Positions 31,632 to 44,700 of a stretch of DNA of 64,000 nucleotides are shown here, in pieces. This DNA comes from Eucalyptus grandis (Eukaryota; Streptophyta; Magnoliopsida; Myrtales; Myrtaceae), in the NCBI RefSeq assembly GCF_016545825.1, contig NC_052613.1, positions 5,580,001-5,644,000 of the forward strand, in the 5' to 3' direction. Under the pieces are notes generated by a model. That model saw only the letters and a list, made by a program, of their open reading frames with translations. It had not been told where the DNA came from and did no database searches. Position 1 is the stretch's first letter. Each line of letters begins with the position of its first letter. The position numbers and the translations under genes are program-made.

Positions 31632-34600
31632 TCACTGGCCATCTTCCTCATCACTGTCTTCTTCGTCATTGTCGTCATCATCTTCCTCATCATCATCTGA
31701 GCCATCATCTTTTCCCTGTTAGCAACAAGAAGTCAGGATGTACAAGAAACTACATGATGAAGTCCAAAATTCACCAGACTAGTTGCACCATTTGAATCTC
31801 TCATTCTGGTCAATTCTAAACTGAAAAATCCAACTTTTTTTGCATGGCAGGACAGAAGAGAACTAAATGATAAAACAAAATAAAAACGCACTATTTTGTT
31901 ACCTGCTCATCAAAGAAAAGAATTAAGGAACGAAGAGAATACACCTATCCTGTAAAGTAACCTATATGCTCCTCAAAAAGATTGACAGGAGCATGCAAGA
32001 AAGGAGCAATTTTGCATTTGCACAGACATGAAATAAGAAACTTAGCTGAGACAAGTCTACTACATTAATAAGCTTTTTGAGACCATGAGTGATTTCTGCA
32101 GCAGCAGATCATAAACTATCAGCGGCCACAAAGGATCACCCTAGAAGGTAAGTCCTGATTATCTTGGCAGGCAAAAAATTTCTCTCCAGGAAATGTTTCT
32201 GGAAATGTTCTAATGGAGATCACCTTAAATTTCCAAGTAAAAAGCAAGAAAAATATTCATTATAACTTCTTAAACACAGGCAATTTGAGGAAAATTCCAA
32301 ATTACAAAACTCTCCATTGACAGTTTAGTAGAGTTTTCTACTTAATAACTGCTCTTGTATGTAATTTTTGAGTTATATAGAGCAATCAGGTGAATATAAG
32401 CAGGCAGGCAGGCAGGCATCAATTCTAAGATCATAAAAACAAGGTCCAGTACCCTATGACAGACTCTTCTGGCTCCAGTCCCAAAAGCCTTGACATTTAA
32501 TAATTGACACCCAATTTGACATAACAAAAACAGCCATAGATTGGGTGCAAAATAATAACAGAAAATAGCCACAGAACTCTAGAAAAAAATGGAGTAAATC
32601 TAATCGTACAAACTGATGCTATTTAAATGCAATAAGAGCCCAAACCATCAACAGTTAGTATTAACTGTCCGACTGATCCTAAAGATCAGTTATTTGCTTG
32701 TATAGGTACGCACGAGAGAGTTATGGACAGGGCAGTGCATCAATTTCAACATTCCAGAAGCCATGAAGGACAAAGAAGAGCAGAATATAACAAGATCAAA
32801 GGATGATCAAAGGATGATTCAGTCAACACCAAAAGATTTCTAATCCATCTAATTGCAAACATTAGAAATCACAAAGGCAAAGCATGAACTGCCATAAAAG
32901 CCATTTGAGGCCTAAAAAGAAGGTAAAAATGAGGGACGCAAGGAAATTTGCTTAAGTCCCAAAAAGGAGCTCGTGTGTACATGTCTTGCTCTCCTAGCAA
33001 AGACCAAATGTATAAGTCACACATCTGATATAAGTGGAAAAACCATTTACCTCTTCATCATCTTCATCAGCATCCTGAGACAAGATAATCATCAACAATT
33101 TAGTATAACTATAAAACCTTCGCAGCATAACTAATAAGAGGGAGCAAGGGTTAAGGGGTTACATTGTTAAAATAAGTAAGAGGATTCGCCCACAAATCCT
33201 CCTTAATAATGTCTGCAATCTGCAATATTCAAATTATTATTTTCAGCAAAATTGACTCTTGTCAGCAAATAAGAAAAAGAAAAAAGAAACCAACCTCATC
33301 ATGGATTTCATCGATAACTTCTTTATGCTGATCATCACTGAACCAATGGAAGAAGCTGATCCCATAACAAAGAAGTGGGTGGTGAGTCAATGCATGAATA
33401 GAAAGTCCAACAAATATAAAAACAGCCTACACAGATGCTGAGAAAATTAGTCAATTTAGATGAGCCTTCCTTAGGTAGAAGGTATTGAAAAAAAAAAAAA
33501 AAACAAAAAAGACACCGATAAACGCTTTTTCCAAGTGTGACATCAGAACAGTACAAGAAATACCACATCCTCAGCCTGTTTGAAGCAAAAGAAGCATTAC
33601 AAGATGATACACAGGAAGATGATTTAAACTTTTTCCTGCTTCATATCAATTCAGAACAGTGGTTTCTTTTGGTAAAGGATTTTGGATCTCACAATTTCAA
33701 AAAGCAAACTGCTGAAGGACATGAACTAGAATAAAACCACAAAGATGGGAGCAAAAACCAATCAGGCACTGTTGTGATGGATTAACTTATAGTTTGAATG
33801 ATGATTCCTTTAAAAGTCCACGCGAACACTCAATAAAAACTGAAAAATAGATCCCTGAAAAGAAAAACAAAAGAAAGTAAAGAAAGACAGAGGTTCAAAT
33901 GCATGATACTGTCTCAAGAAAAAAACAACCATAATCTTGAAAGAAAACATTTCTGACCATTAAAATCTGATCTAAAGGCAGATCAATTTCACTATGTTAT
34001 AGAGCCTGTGGGTTGAGAAAGATACTGACCTTTCATCTGACAAAGGTCTTTTGTTCCCTTTCTTCTCACGTGCGACTCCATTTGGCAACCCCTTCACATT
34101 ACAAAGAGGTGGCCACATACCATTTAGATAGTAAGCTCGGCAATAAACCTGGACCTACAAAAGCATATAAACTTACCATGCCTTCTTTCCACTTAATTGA
34201 CGTGGCAGTTATTTTAGTTCCTTCGTCGAGAAAAGTGTAAGTCTTTGTAAGCTTCGAATCTTCAAAGAAAGGATTTGGCCGGAAGTTCTAAATAGAAATG
34301 AAGCAATAAGTACAGAATCTGCAAATTTAATGTCTAAACAAAAAAGATAAACTGCATTAATTCCATATAGACGAATGTATCTTTAAGGAAAAAAGGACAA
34401 CAAAGTTTAAAAATCTCTTACGAGCCAAGATTGGTGAAGAAAAGAAACAAACTCACAAAGGTGATGGAATATCCCGATTTAACATCCTTCGAATCCTCCA
34501 CTTCCAGGGAATCGAGGTACTTAAATATCTATCAGAGAGGGGGGAAAAACATCACTCAAACTATGCAAAACAGAGTAATTTTCCAAGCAAATAGTAAGTA

Positions 34601-35644
34601 GAAAGTTCAGAATATAAACATAATTGTCGAGTGGTTGGTCGACTTTGCTAGAACCTGAAAGAGTCAGTGAGGTCGACTATAACAGAAATGAGCTCACTGA
34701 TAGTTTTCTCCAACTGACATAAGAATAGAAGACAAACCTTTTGATCCTCATCCGTCAAAAGTTCACCAAGCATAGGATGACTAAGGAACTACACAAATGA
34801 TAACAGCTCGATTAGAAAAATGAAAATTGTTGAATTGTAGCGGCCAAGGTCAGTCCAATCAAAGACTAAAGAGACGAGAGCCCAATTACTGACAGCTGTC
34901 AGCCAGAAATCAGGGATCGACTGTATGATCTCATTGCGCTTATCATATACTGGCTTGCGTATCTCGTTATACTTCTGGTCTATCTCCAAAACTTTGTCAC
35001 TGGCCTCCTCATTGATCTATCAACACAACCCAAAACCAAACAGATCAATTAACATGATAATACGCAACCAAGCATTGCACTTTACGCAACAAATTCTAGC
35101 GCTCCAATGACAATGTAGATACAGAGAATGGTCACTACAATGTTCTTCATTACAACTGACTGCATTGTAGCAATTAAAATCTACTCTCAAAGTTTCCAAA
35201 AGCTGGATTCTCTTCATCACCATTGCAGCAAGTTTCTATCAAGAGGGCAGCAAAAGCTTCCATAATTTTCAAGAAACCCAACGAGCCATTCCCTCATGAC
35301 CCCAATCAACAACACAAAACGAAACCAAGACAGCGAAACCAAAAAAAGAAAAAAAACGACAACTCTTTGCGCTGAGACATTGCCCGAAAAGAAAAAGAAA
35401 TTCAAGAACTCAACCAGGGCAATTCCCAAACTCCATCATCTTGACCGTCAACAATCCACACGCAAAAGCAGTGAGAAATTTACATGTTTGGCCAAATGGG
35501 TACCCAAGAAAAGCCATGACCACGCACCTTCTCGAGCTCATCCTGGATTTCTTGGAGCTTCTCGATGGAAACAACGAGCTCCCCATCGATCTGCTCCGAA
35601 TTCTCGTCGTCCCCTCTGACCTTCTTCCCCTTGTCCCCCACCAT
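31632..35644 (-). CDS. NRP: NAP1-related protein (SET/NRP histone chaperone), 253 aa, 10 exons
   Basis: Nuclear histone chaperone of the NAP/SET family that binds H2A-H2B and acts in nucleosome assembly and repair. Exons on the minus strand: 35644-35528, 35016-34894, 34788-34738, 34528-34457, 34287-34177, 34091-34030, 33355-33295, 33219-33163, 33074-33051 and 31715-31632. The lengths add up to 762 bp with consistent phases and GT-AG borders. Residues 20-75 form the long dimerisation helix ([15 protein letters not shown] ... [19 protein letters not shown]). The earmuff domain follows ([37 protein letters not shown]) and then the [10 protein letters not shown] and [16 protein letters not shown] blocks. 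The tail, residues 219-253, is almost all Asp/Glu, as in SET. Start: MVGDKGKK at 35644, matching the family N-terminus. The gene looks fully intact; NRP1 or NRP2 orthology was not decided. Confidence 0.95.
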
Positions 35645-36040
35645 CGCTCGCGTCCCGCCTCCTCCGCTGCTCGCGAGAGGCCAAATCTCCGCACTAAAAC
35701 CCTACACGCCCGAGAGAGAGAGGAGAGGGGAGAGAGAAACAGAGGAGGGCGCTAGGGTTTTGGGGGGTTTTATTAACAGTGCGCGGGGCGGGGGGTGGAG
35801 GAGGCGTTGTTGTTGCTGTTTTCGTCGGGCAAGAAACGGTGCGCAGTTGCCGAGTTGAACTCGGCCGAGGCAACCGAAAACGGAATCTCGGAAGTCGAAC
35901 CAGACAACCCAAGAATCCGAATGTCGGGCGCGTCGGTGAGTTCACGAAACCTCGTACCGAGCGGATCTCTGAGCTTCAACCGGCCGGCTCGGTCGTGGCC
36001 ATGGTGGTTAATAACCTATTGTTGGATTATTATAGGATAT
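35645..36040. other. NRP 5' UTR and promoter region
   Basis: CT-rich leader with GA-repeats at 35712-35740 (AGAGAG on plus), common in plant 5' UTRs. No TATA box is obvious. GC-rich short frames here are not considered genes. Confidence 0.5.
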
Positions 36041-36044
36041 AAGT

Positions 36045-36465
36045 TACGAAAAAATTCCAAACTTTATTAATTCTAGCTCAATTACCTCAAATTTTTTTTG
36101 AGATAGAAGACCCTAAACTTATATTCATGTGATACATTTACTCCAAATTTATACAACGAAATATATTTGTCCCAAACTTATTTCCAAAAATCCAAAATTT
36201 TTGTTGTGACAACAAAAAACCTAAAACTTATATCTATATGTTATATTTGTCCCAAAAAATTGATGTCACATAAAAAAATATGGATTTTTTGATGTCACAA
36301 AAAGTGGAGTAAATATAGCAAAAGTTTGGGGTTTTTGATATCACATAAATAAATTTGGGAGAAATATGTCATAGTAGACAAAGTTTTGAGTTTTTGGTGT
36401 CAAAAAAATAATTTTAGATAAACATATCGCTCTAGAAAAAATTTGAGATTTTTAGTGATTTTTTC
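36045..36465. mobile_element. foldback MITE with long inverted arms
   Basis: The left arm (ACGAAAAAATTCCAAACTTT...) and the reverse complement of the right arm (AAAAAATCACTAAAAATCTC...) align imperfectly over about 150 bp, with repeated words like TTTGTCCCAAA and GATGTCACA in both arms. AT-rich and non-coding. Ends and target duplication are unclear. Confidence 0.5.
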
Positions 36466-37878
36466 TATTATTATTATTATTATTATTAGTCCGAGATTTT
36501 CAATCATATGAAGCAAGATTTAGTTATTGTTAAAATTCAAAAAAGCAGTGGTGTTATAAGTCCGAGAAAATTTCAACAAAATAAAAAGTCCGTGAAAAAT
36601 AATCAACTCAACAAAAATGGGGTCGACTATGACAATCTAATGACATTCAAGATCACACAAATATCAATCCCTCTCATTCCGAGATAAGAATTCAACAATC
36701 ACTTGGCCAAAATCATTCATAATCAAACAAAACACCAATTTTCAGCTTAATATTGCCTTACACAATAGCATAAACTCTATAGGCTGAATCTGAAATTTGT
36801 TTGTACTTAGCGTTCTTAGACCCACATGTTTCATCATAGCGTTACAAAACAAATCAAAGAATGCGTGAGAAGGTAATATGCGTAATTTGCCATTTACAAG
36901 TTCGTTTTCTTACCCTTTTTTCCTTTGAAAATTAATTGTTTGTTTTCGTGGGTTATATTTCTGACCCGCATGTTTCACTGTAACATTACGAAAAAATCAA
37001 AGACAAGTTGCATTTACAAGTTCGTTTTTCTACCTTTTTTCTTTGGAAATTGATCGTTTGTTTTCTTAGGCTATATTCCGGAGCACCAAGATGAAGAAAA
37101 TGAAGGAAAAGACCCAAAACTTTTAAATTTTTTCCTCATATTTAATCTTACGAAGAATTTAAATTTTTCATAATTTTCTACACGAGTTTTCATTGCCCCT
37201 GTTTCCCAAACTTAGCCTTAATTCAAGTGGAGAAATGGACATGAGGAAAAGGAAATTTGAGGGCTGATGAGAGCAGAATGGGCCAGGGAACATGGACCTG
37301 GCTCAAACGAAAATCACCTGCATACTTTGGATCATATTGCATTATCTTGATAGATGGGCCTACATGTCTTGTTTCGCTTTTGCTTGACAATTTGGCTCTT
37401 TGTTTCTATTATTCTTAATAAAAGCAATTAACAGGCTCCTCATTTGGATTTGCAAAAAAAGAGACTATTCAAGGAGTGTTGTGTTAATCCGTGCTTGGAA
37501 CCTATTTACTGTTTATTAATATAGATATGTTGTTTTTACGATAGTAATTGAGATCCTCCCCATTTATTGTAAAGAAGAAAATTGATTTATGGTGAAATTA
37601 AGAAGTTCAATTGGTGGGGATTATCTCATAAAAAAAGGGCAAAAGGACAGCCAGTACTTTAGTGGTGATTACTCCGCAAACCAAGTCCCAATGTGGCAAA
37701 AGCTAAAATTTTCATAGCCCCAGAACAATATAAACTGTCATTGTGTGAGTTTATATTGTCCTGTGGGCTGTTGGAGTGTAACTACATCTAATAGCGTACA
37801 AAAACTAGTTATTTGTGTGCATGTGCTAATGCACATGCCAAACCCAAAGAACAACTTCGCCATACAAAAACTGCTTAC
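36466..37878. other. intergenic; expected MO25 3' exons are absent
   Basis: ATT-rich start, then unique AT-rich DNA. I looked on the minus strand for the remaining MO25 exons that should follow 37879 and found none, so a deletion or rearrangement break lies in this interval. Confidence 0.5.
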
Positions 37879-39535
37879 CCAGTCATAATTCTTGGTAAGA
37901 AAGTCAGCTACAGTAGATTTATGCCTCGTCAAAAGTTCCTGGAACCAAATGTAGATAGTGTCAGGTATAACCAATGCATGTATACTTGTCAAACATGATT
38001 CACCAAAAATAATTTGTTCTTTTCCTGTTTGGTAAGTTGCAAAAACAGATTAGCATCTTCATCAACTATGTATAATGATAATTTAGTTAACAGACCCACG
38101 GCAAAGAAGAGCCAGAACCATAGGACTCGACAAGTAATATTTTGGGCAGGTGGTGGAGTCCAAAGGCTGTGGCATGGAACCTTCCATGGACTAATCATGT
38201 AAATTGAAAGCCTATGTGCAGAGCATGTCACAGAACCAGGGCAATGTCTAGGCTACCAAAAGTTAGGAACAAAAACCAAAAAACTTAACTTTCATTTCTC
38301 TCATTGTTCAGAAGGGGAGAATCCCCTGCTCAGAAAACCAATCTTACCCACTGAACCAGTCTAGGCTACATATATGACCTCTACTGAAAACAAATATATG
38401 GTCAGACTGTGAAGTGAGAATCTATTTTCAGAGGAAAGTCGTTTCTAGTTTAATAGAAGACCAATTGTTCCCTTGATAGAAGAACTGCAGCATGAAGGAG
38501 AACTGAAATGCCACTAAAAGAAGTAACCCATTATTACAAGAACCAGATAACCAAGACGGTCAAAGATTTCAGATAAGTCACATTCCCATTCCACACCATG
38601 GTCAAAAGCCATAAACAACAGAGCAATTCCTATGTCCAATTAAACTCTCTCTAATGAAAGGCCAAGGTTTGCTAATTGGTGAGAATGCGGGAGTTAATGT
38701 CTGCAAGAAAGTGTTTTTTGTATTTCTGACCTTAAAATGTTGCAGCGGCATCTGCAGCAATGTCGAAATTTGGGAGTTGAATGTAATCGAAACTTCTTCA
38801 TGTGCTGTGATTCCAACACATGCCTACAAATTGAGTAAATAACATCAGATCATTACCAAAACTGTGCAAAGCAAACTGCATATCAAAATTTAAGTTGACA
38901 TCTAATAATATCTCAAACTTCATTTCCCTAAAGTTCCCTGATGCCACAAATTGATGAATCATGAATTTTTTGTGGCATCCAAGTGTCCTGACAAACTGGG
39001 CAAAAAGTCTCATGCTTGATACACTGATACAGTACTTACATTTCATTTTCACATGAACTTCTTCAGTACAAATACTTATTCTTAGTCGTAATTTATACAG
39101 TGATATAGTAGATAGTAATGATGTTGAAGGGTCCTGAAAAGCCAAGATGTCAATATGTACGTTAATACACATATACATACAAAAACATATATGGTAGTTT
39201 ATAATGCAAAGGTTTCCATGGAAATACAGAAATATTTATATAACGTTGTATACTTGTTAAAATGATAATACTAGCAAACAGTATCATATGCCCGAGTAGA
39301 CATATTCTGACATGCTCAATCTTAAAAGCACAAGTCCTGCAGTGTTACTTTGAAAGATATATCAGCACAACTTTTCCCCTGGTGTTGACTTTTAGTTGAC
39401 TATGTATATAACTATGCCGTTATCTGAATTAGAAGAAACAACACAACGGTATAGTAGTAACAAAAGTAAGAATATAAAGTAGCTCAATAAGCCAACATGC
39501 AAAAAAAGTGGTCATTAAACTTATTAAGAAAATAA

Positions 39536-39584
<49 letters not shown>

Positions 39585-41452
39585 CAGAGAGAGAGGAAGA
39601 AGATGAATAGTCCTGGTTTATAATCTCACTTTGCAACAACCTGATGCCGTATGCACTCCCTCAGCATTGCCCCATAGTGTAAAGCCATCTCCGTGTTCTC
39701 ATAACTACAAGAGACAACATAAGCCAAGTTATAAGATGCAAATGAGTACAGCATCTAATTGAGGTGACCAAAAACAACAAAATCACAACGTACAATCATC
39801 CAAACATATTAATGCTGGCAATTTCCTCAGCTGAGTGGAACAAAAGATATGCCCCATCCATTGAGAAAGCACAGGAAGTACCAACTAGTACAATTTAGCA
39901 AGAAAACTGAAACCAGCTTCAAAATATATAATTTACCAAAAATTGATTGAAGAAATTAGAAGACCAATCCTCTGTATCTAACAGATAATTTTTCTTAAGC
40001 TTTTATCCAGTTTGTGTTTCTCCAATGGTTAAACAAGGCAGCGGAGGCGATTGATGAACAATAACCCCAGTGGTAAAGTGGACTCGGCCAACCAGGCCAA
40101 TCTGAATGTCATTCCTCCAATTGTTGTTGCACTAAAGATGCTAGTAAACAAAAGAAATAGCAGCAAAAGAAAGCAGTAACTTCAAAATAGAATTTCATTA
40201 TTTGAAGTGCTTAAGAAATCAACAAATCTTCGACCTTTATTTGAAAGAAATGGCATTTTTTGAGATAGGGCAGAGATCAAAATTAAGCAGGACCTTCTAT
40301 AAAGTCTTGACACAAAGTTATAAGCTCTGATTCCCACCATAAAGTTTAAACGGCCACTTACCCTGCCATCAAAATATCCATCAGATCGAGATTTGATTCA
40401 AGGTAATCTGAAGCAATCAATCGCGAATGAACTTGTTGCCTCTGTAAGTTTGCAACAACTTGAGTGGCATCTTACGAGCCTGAAGAAAAAGGTAGATGCT
40501 TATCAATACAACACACAAACAGGACCCCAAGACTTTCTTACTAATCACTTAAGGAGTACAAAAGAATTCTCTCACGTAACCCAGCCAATTGAAAGGGGGG
40601 ACTCCCAGATAAGCTAACCTCTAAGTTCAATTTCGGAAGACAAATTATCAGAAGTCTCAGAGTGTTCTCTCTGAAAAATTCCTGAGTCAACTGTGCACAA
40701 GCTTCTGCTACCGGTTCCGGCTTCACTACTCCCCATAGAGAATTGACTTCATCTCCTTATATTTTTAAACAAATCTGCCATCTGCATGAGGACAAAGAAC
40801 AGCAAGATCAACGTCATTTCGGCCGACAACAAAGCTTATTGCACAACTCTGGCTTATATGATCAAATGCTAGATCAATATGCTAAGCTACCAGAGAATTA
40901 CAAACGGCAAGCTTCAAAAGAGCCTAGCTTGATATCTAAGAACTATTTTCCATCCTAAAAGCCCACATGCTAATCAAATTTCAGCGGCGCCAACATAACC
41001 AAGAAATGACGAGATTCTTCAGCCAATCCGTGAGGAATTCAAGGACCCTTAAACAGTTGAATACTTAACGAAACAGTATCAGCTAAGAAGCGCCAAACTT
41101 TAGAGGAAAACCGAAGTGAACTCCTACTCCGAAGATACTGCAGAAATTTTCGCAATTTTCAACTCAACTTATTCCTCCATTGGAAAACCAACCACCAGCC
41201 GAAACAGAAACCAATTCCAGCTCCTTCCCACTCGCGGCCCAATTCAACCGTTGAATCCAAAAAGAAAAAACTCCATACAGAGAAACACAAAAGGATAATC
41301 GAAACCACGAAAAACCGAAAAATCGGAGGCACCTTCTCCTCGCGCTTGCTCTCGCGCGCATCGCCGCTGCGATCGACGTAGACGAGGAGATCGCGCGTCT
41401 GGCGGACCACGTCCACCGGGGTCCGCGGCTTCGACTTGAACAGCCCCTTCAT
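37879..41452 (-). pseudogene. MO25: MO25-like (CAB39/Hym1) scaffold gene, 5' part only, frame-broken
   Basis: MO25 is an armadillo-like scaffold that activates Ste20-type kinases. Exons: 41452-41333 ([20 protein letters not shown]...), 40781-40619, 40479-40362, 39704-39630, 38823-38731 and 37938-37879 (ELLTRHKSTVADFL...DW). All visible introns keep GT-AG. Exon 2 is 163 bp instead of 162 and needs three indels to be read. Exon 3 is one base short in RKD. Exon 5 lacks two bases in KKFFDY and has one extra T in TFK. Exons 1, 4 and 6 read cleanly. The C-terminal third of the roughly 340-residue protein is missing. Apart from indels the codons look conserved, so either decay is young or the consensus contains indel errors; the missing exons favour a pseudogene. 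Confidence 0.85.
39540..39594. repeat. GA microsatellite in an MO25 intron
   Basis: About 20 uninterrupted GA units from 39540, then an interrupted AAAACAGAGAGAGAGG end. Confidence 0.9.
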
Positions 41453-41780
41453 CGGTGGCCGCCACAAACCCGCCGCGGCTCTCCGTCAACGCCCTCCGGC
41501 TCGGCTCCGCTCGGCTCGGCACGGCTCGATCGGGACGTGGGCACCGCCGGATCACCGACGCTCGCTCCTCCCGCGCAATCCTCCATGGAGATTACTTACA
41601 GCTCCGCCTCCTCCTCCGCCGCCGCCGCCGCCGCCGCCGCCAATCCCTCTCCTCCCCTAGGGTTTCCCGGCCGAGCTCCTGGATTTGGCGAAGAACAGAT
41701 CGGGCATGACGAGATAGGATTTTTGCAGAGCTGGGAGAGAGAAAGAAGAGAGAGAGAGAGAGAGAGAACGTGATCTTCTG
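41453..41780. other. MO25 pseudogene 5' region with GCC and GA microsatellites
   Basis: Former 5' UTR/promoter. A CCG/GCC run at about 41617-41640 and a GA run at about 41748-41768. Open frames here arise from the trinucleotide run and are not genes. Confidence 0.55.
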
Positions 41781-44700
41781 ATTTTCATGCAGTTCCCTTT
41801 TATTTCTTTAATTTATTTGTTTCATTCCTTTTCTTCTTCTTTTTTCCCTATTTTTCGTTTTTAAATTTTTTATTTTATTGGGAGTTTTTTTAGGACGTGG
41901 CTATGGGGCGTCAGATCGCGACCCGGCGAGAGATCCGACGGTCGTCAGGTCGCGATTTGGTGGCCGCGGATGCACGGTAGCTGATCGGGCGGGGACCAAC
42001 GGATCTCGAACCTCCATTCGGGGTCGTTAACACGTGTCCTCTCTCCCTCTCCCTTATATCTTCTTTGTTAATTTAGTTCTAGTTGTTTATGCGTTTTATA
42101 TTAAAGGAATTTCCTACCTTAGTACATTAGTATACGAATACGTATGAAATCGGAATACGCGAGTCAACGTGTACTCGAGATATAGTAAAAGATAAACAAA
42201 ATGTAATGAGTTGAAATATAACGCCGTGTTTTTGTCTTAGTTATCCAAATGAGTTCGTGATGTTAATGTTATATCGATAATATAATTTTATGATGTAAAA
42301 CACTAGTGTGAAGTTTTGTTTGCTTGGACGCTTGCCTATCATCTTTGATTTGAAATCTAAACAACTTGTTTTGCCTTTTTTTTAAAAGAAAAATGACTCA
42401 AATGATAATTAAACTTTGATTTAATGTGCAATGTTATTCTTGAATTTCTAATTTGCTTGATGTGCTCTCTAATTGTTGACAAATATTCAATCTAGTTCAT
42501 AGACAAGAGGAAATCGATTCTTGGGCAGTCCAATTCTCACTCAGGAATCGAGAATTCAGCAACAGGGGCTGGTTCTTAGTTTCTAGGATCAAGAACCAAA
42601 TTGGTGCCTCTTAAAACCGGCAGTATGTTTGTTGTTGTTGTTGATTTGTCGTTATATTCTCTCATTAAATCACATTTTACCTCTTAACAAATGGAAGATC
42701 CACCAATTATTTTTTTTTCTTTTAGGGGCTTAAGTGTAAAGTCACGTATAGTTGAGAAGTAAAGTGCAAAAGTGTTTCCTTTTACTTGTATCTATAAGCA
42801 TCCCGTGTTTTTCTACTAGATAGCTAGTTTGAGGAAAGTATTTTTTTTCCCTAATCTTTCTTGAAAGTTTAGTTTTCCTTCCAAGCATAAACTTCACATT
42901 AGTTTTTATAGTTTCTTAAGAAATTAAAAAGAAAAAACCAGTTTGGTCTAGGTGATATGGGTACGCGGTTCCACTTATATGGACCAAAAATCACTAGTTC
43001 CAATTTTTTGGAACCAGGAACTAGAATAATGCTTTTGAGAATCGCTTGGAACCTACCAATTCGGTCCAATCTAAGTGGTTCCTTTTGCTCACCATTAATT
43101 TAAGTTAATGGAGTTCACTATGTGGATTCAAATTCTTTAAGTTCGAATAGTGAATCACAGATAGATTGTCCTCCTACAGTAAATCTCAAATTAGGAAAAA
43201 GATGACCACGTGGAATACTTGGAGTCCTTAATTTTTTTTTTTTGCCATTTTCTAATAAAGCATGCTGACTTATCATTTTTAAAAATCCAACTCGATACAT
43301 AATAATTCACGTAATCAAATAACGTTTTATTTGTTTTTTGAGTAAATGAAATGATTATATTGAATATTTACCAATAATTTCAGGATCGTATTGAACAAAA
43401 TGAATCTAACAAAGACATTGCATGTTGGAGTAAAGTTCATATATCACATTACACAAAATAAAATAAAAAAGTTCAGGGACGATTTGTGTTATTATTTCCT
43501 TTTGTATGGCATAGTGCGCGTTAACAAAGACTGCATTGCAATATTGTGCTGATATTTATTACCCTACATTCACTAAGAATGATTTTCTAAATTGGACATT
43601 TTCTTTAAGCGACATCATATATTTCCACGCAACACAACGATTGATCGCAAAAGCATGCACATCGCTTCTCTCTTGACCTATTCGAGTTATTTATCAAGGC
43701 AAAAACAACCATTTGAACTGATCTATATATATATTACCCACTTTCCTTCCCAAAACAAAATAAGAAATAAATAAATAAATAAAATTGCACTTGTAAGGGT
43801 CCATTATACATATGTGTAGTTGCTATGGAATGCATATTTACTAACTTAGAACGAGTCGGAAGTTAAAACCTTAATCTTTTTTCGCCTAATAGTCTAAATT
43901 TTTGGGTGTTACAAACTTACAATTGGCTTCATTTTTAAGACATATACCTGAAGGATTTTTATTTGTATACACGATTTCTGTGGAATTGAATCATTGGCGG
44001 TGTCCTGGATGTATGTCAAGTATATTTCGAACTTTATTTTATAAAGTAGAATTGAATATTTCGGATCCAAATGCTCATAAATCATATACAAAAGACAGTA
44101 TAAATGAAAATCTCATATCCATTACACGGTCCATAAATGTTCATGCCTCAACAGAAATGACCTTTGGAGGAACCAGAGTCGGCGACTTTTCAATTAATAG
44201 ACACACCAGAAGTTAATTTGCTCCCATCCCTTTCTATAAATAAAAAATAAAAAATAAAAAATAAAAAATCTTTTAACAGCATATCCAACTTTAAGTCAAC
44301 TTTTGCATTTATATCCAATCGACCCTCGGGCTCAGCTTCTTTCCAACTCCACTCTCACATGCCTCCATTTCTCATTTAATGCATTGCCTGCCCCACAATC
44401 TAGGGCTTCATGTGCTGGAATCATCTTTTAGAACAAAAATACCAAGAACTTCAAAAGTCATTTGTGAGGAGGAGGATTGATTCCCTTGAAAACCTCTAAC
44501 TTTAATTTCAATTTTGTCCCAAATTTTTTCTTTTTGTCTGAAAATATCCCCAAGTTTATTGTAGTCCTAAATTTGCCTAAGCATCCAAAAGTCGTCACTG
44601 TTTCTATAAAATTATTAACATCAAGAGATCGTTTGTTGTTCTATATGAATGCGATGGTGTCGATGAAGACACATTTGTGACAATGGACCTCTAGTTGACC

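Noticed and set aside
35410..36070. Several frames upstream of the NRP start
   Set aside because: 5' UTR and promoter DNA, GA- and GC-rich, overlapping exon 1 in other frames.
41436..41773. Pro- and Ala-rich frames upstream of MO25
   Set aside because: Generated by the CCG microsatellite in the former 5' UTR.
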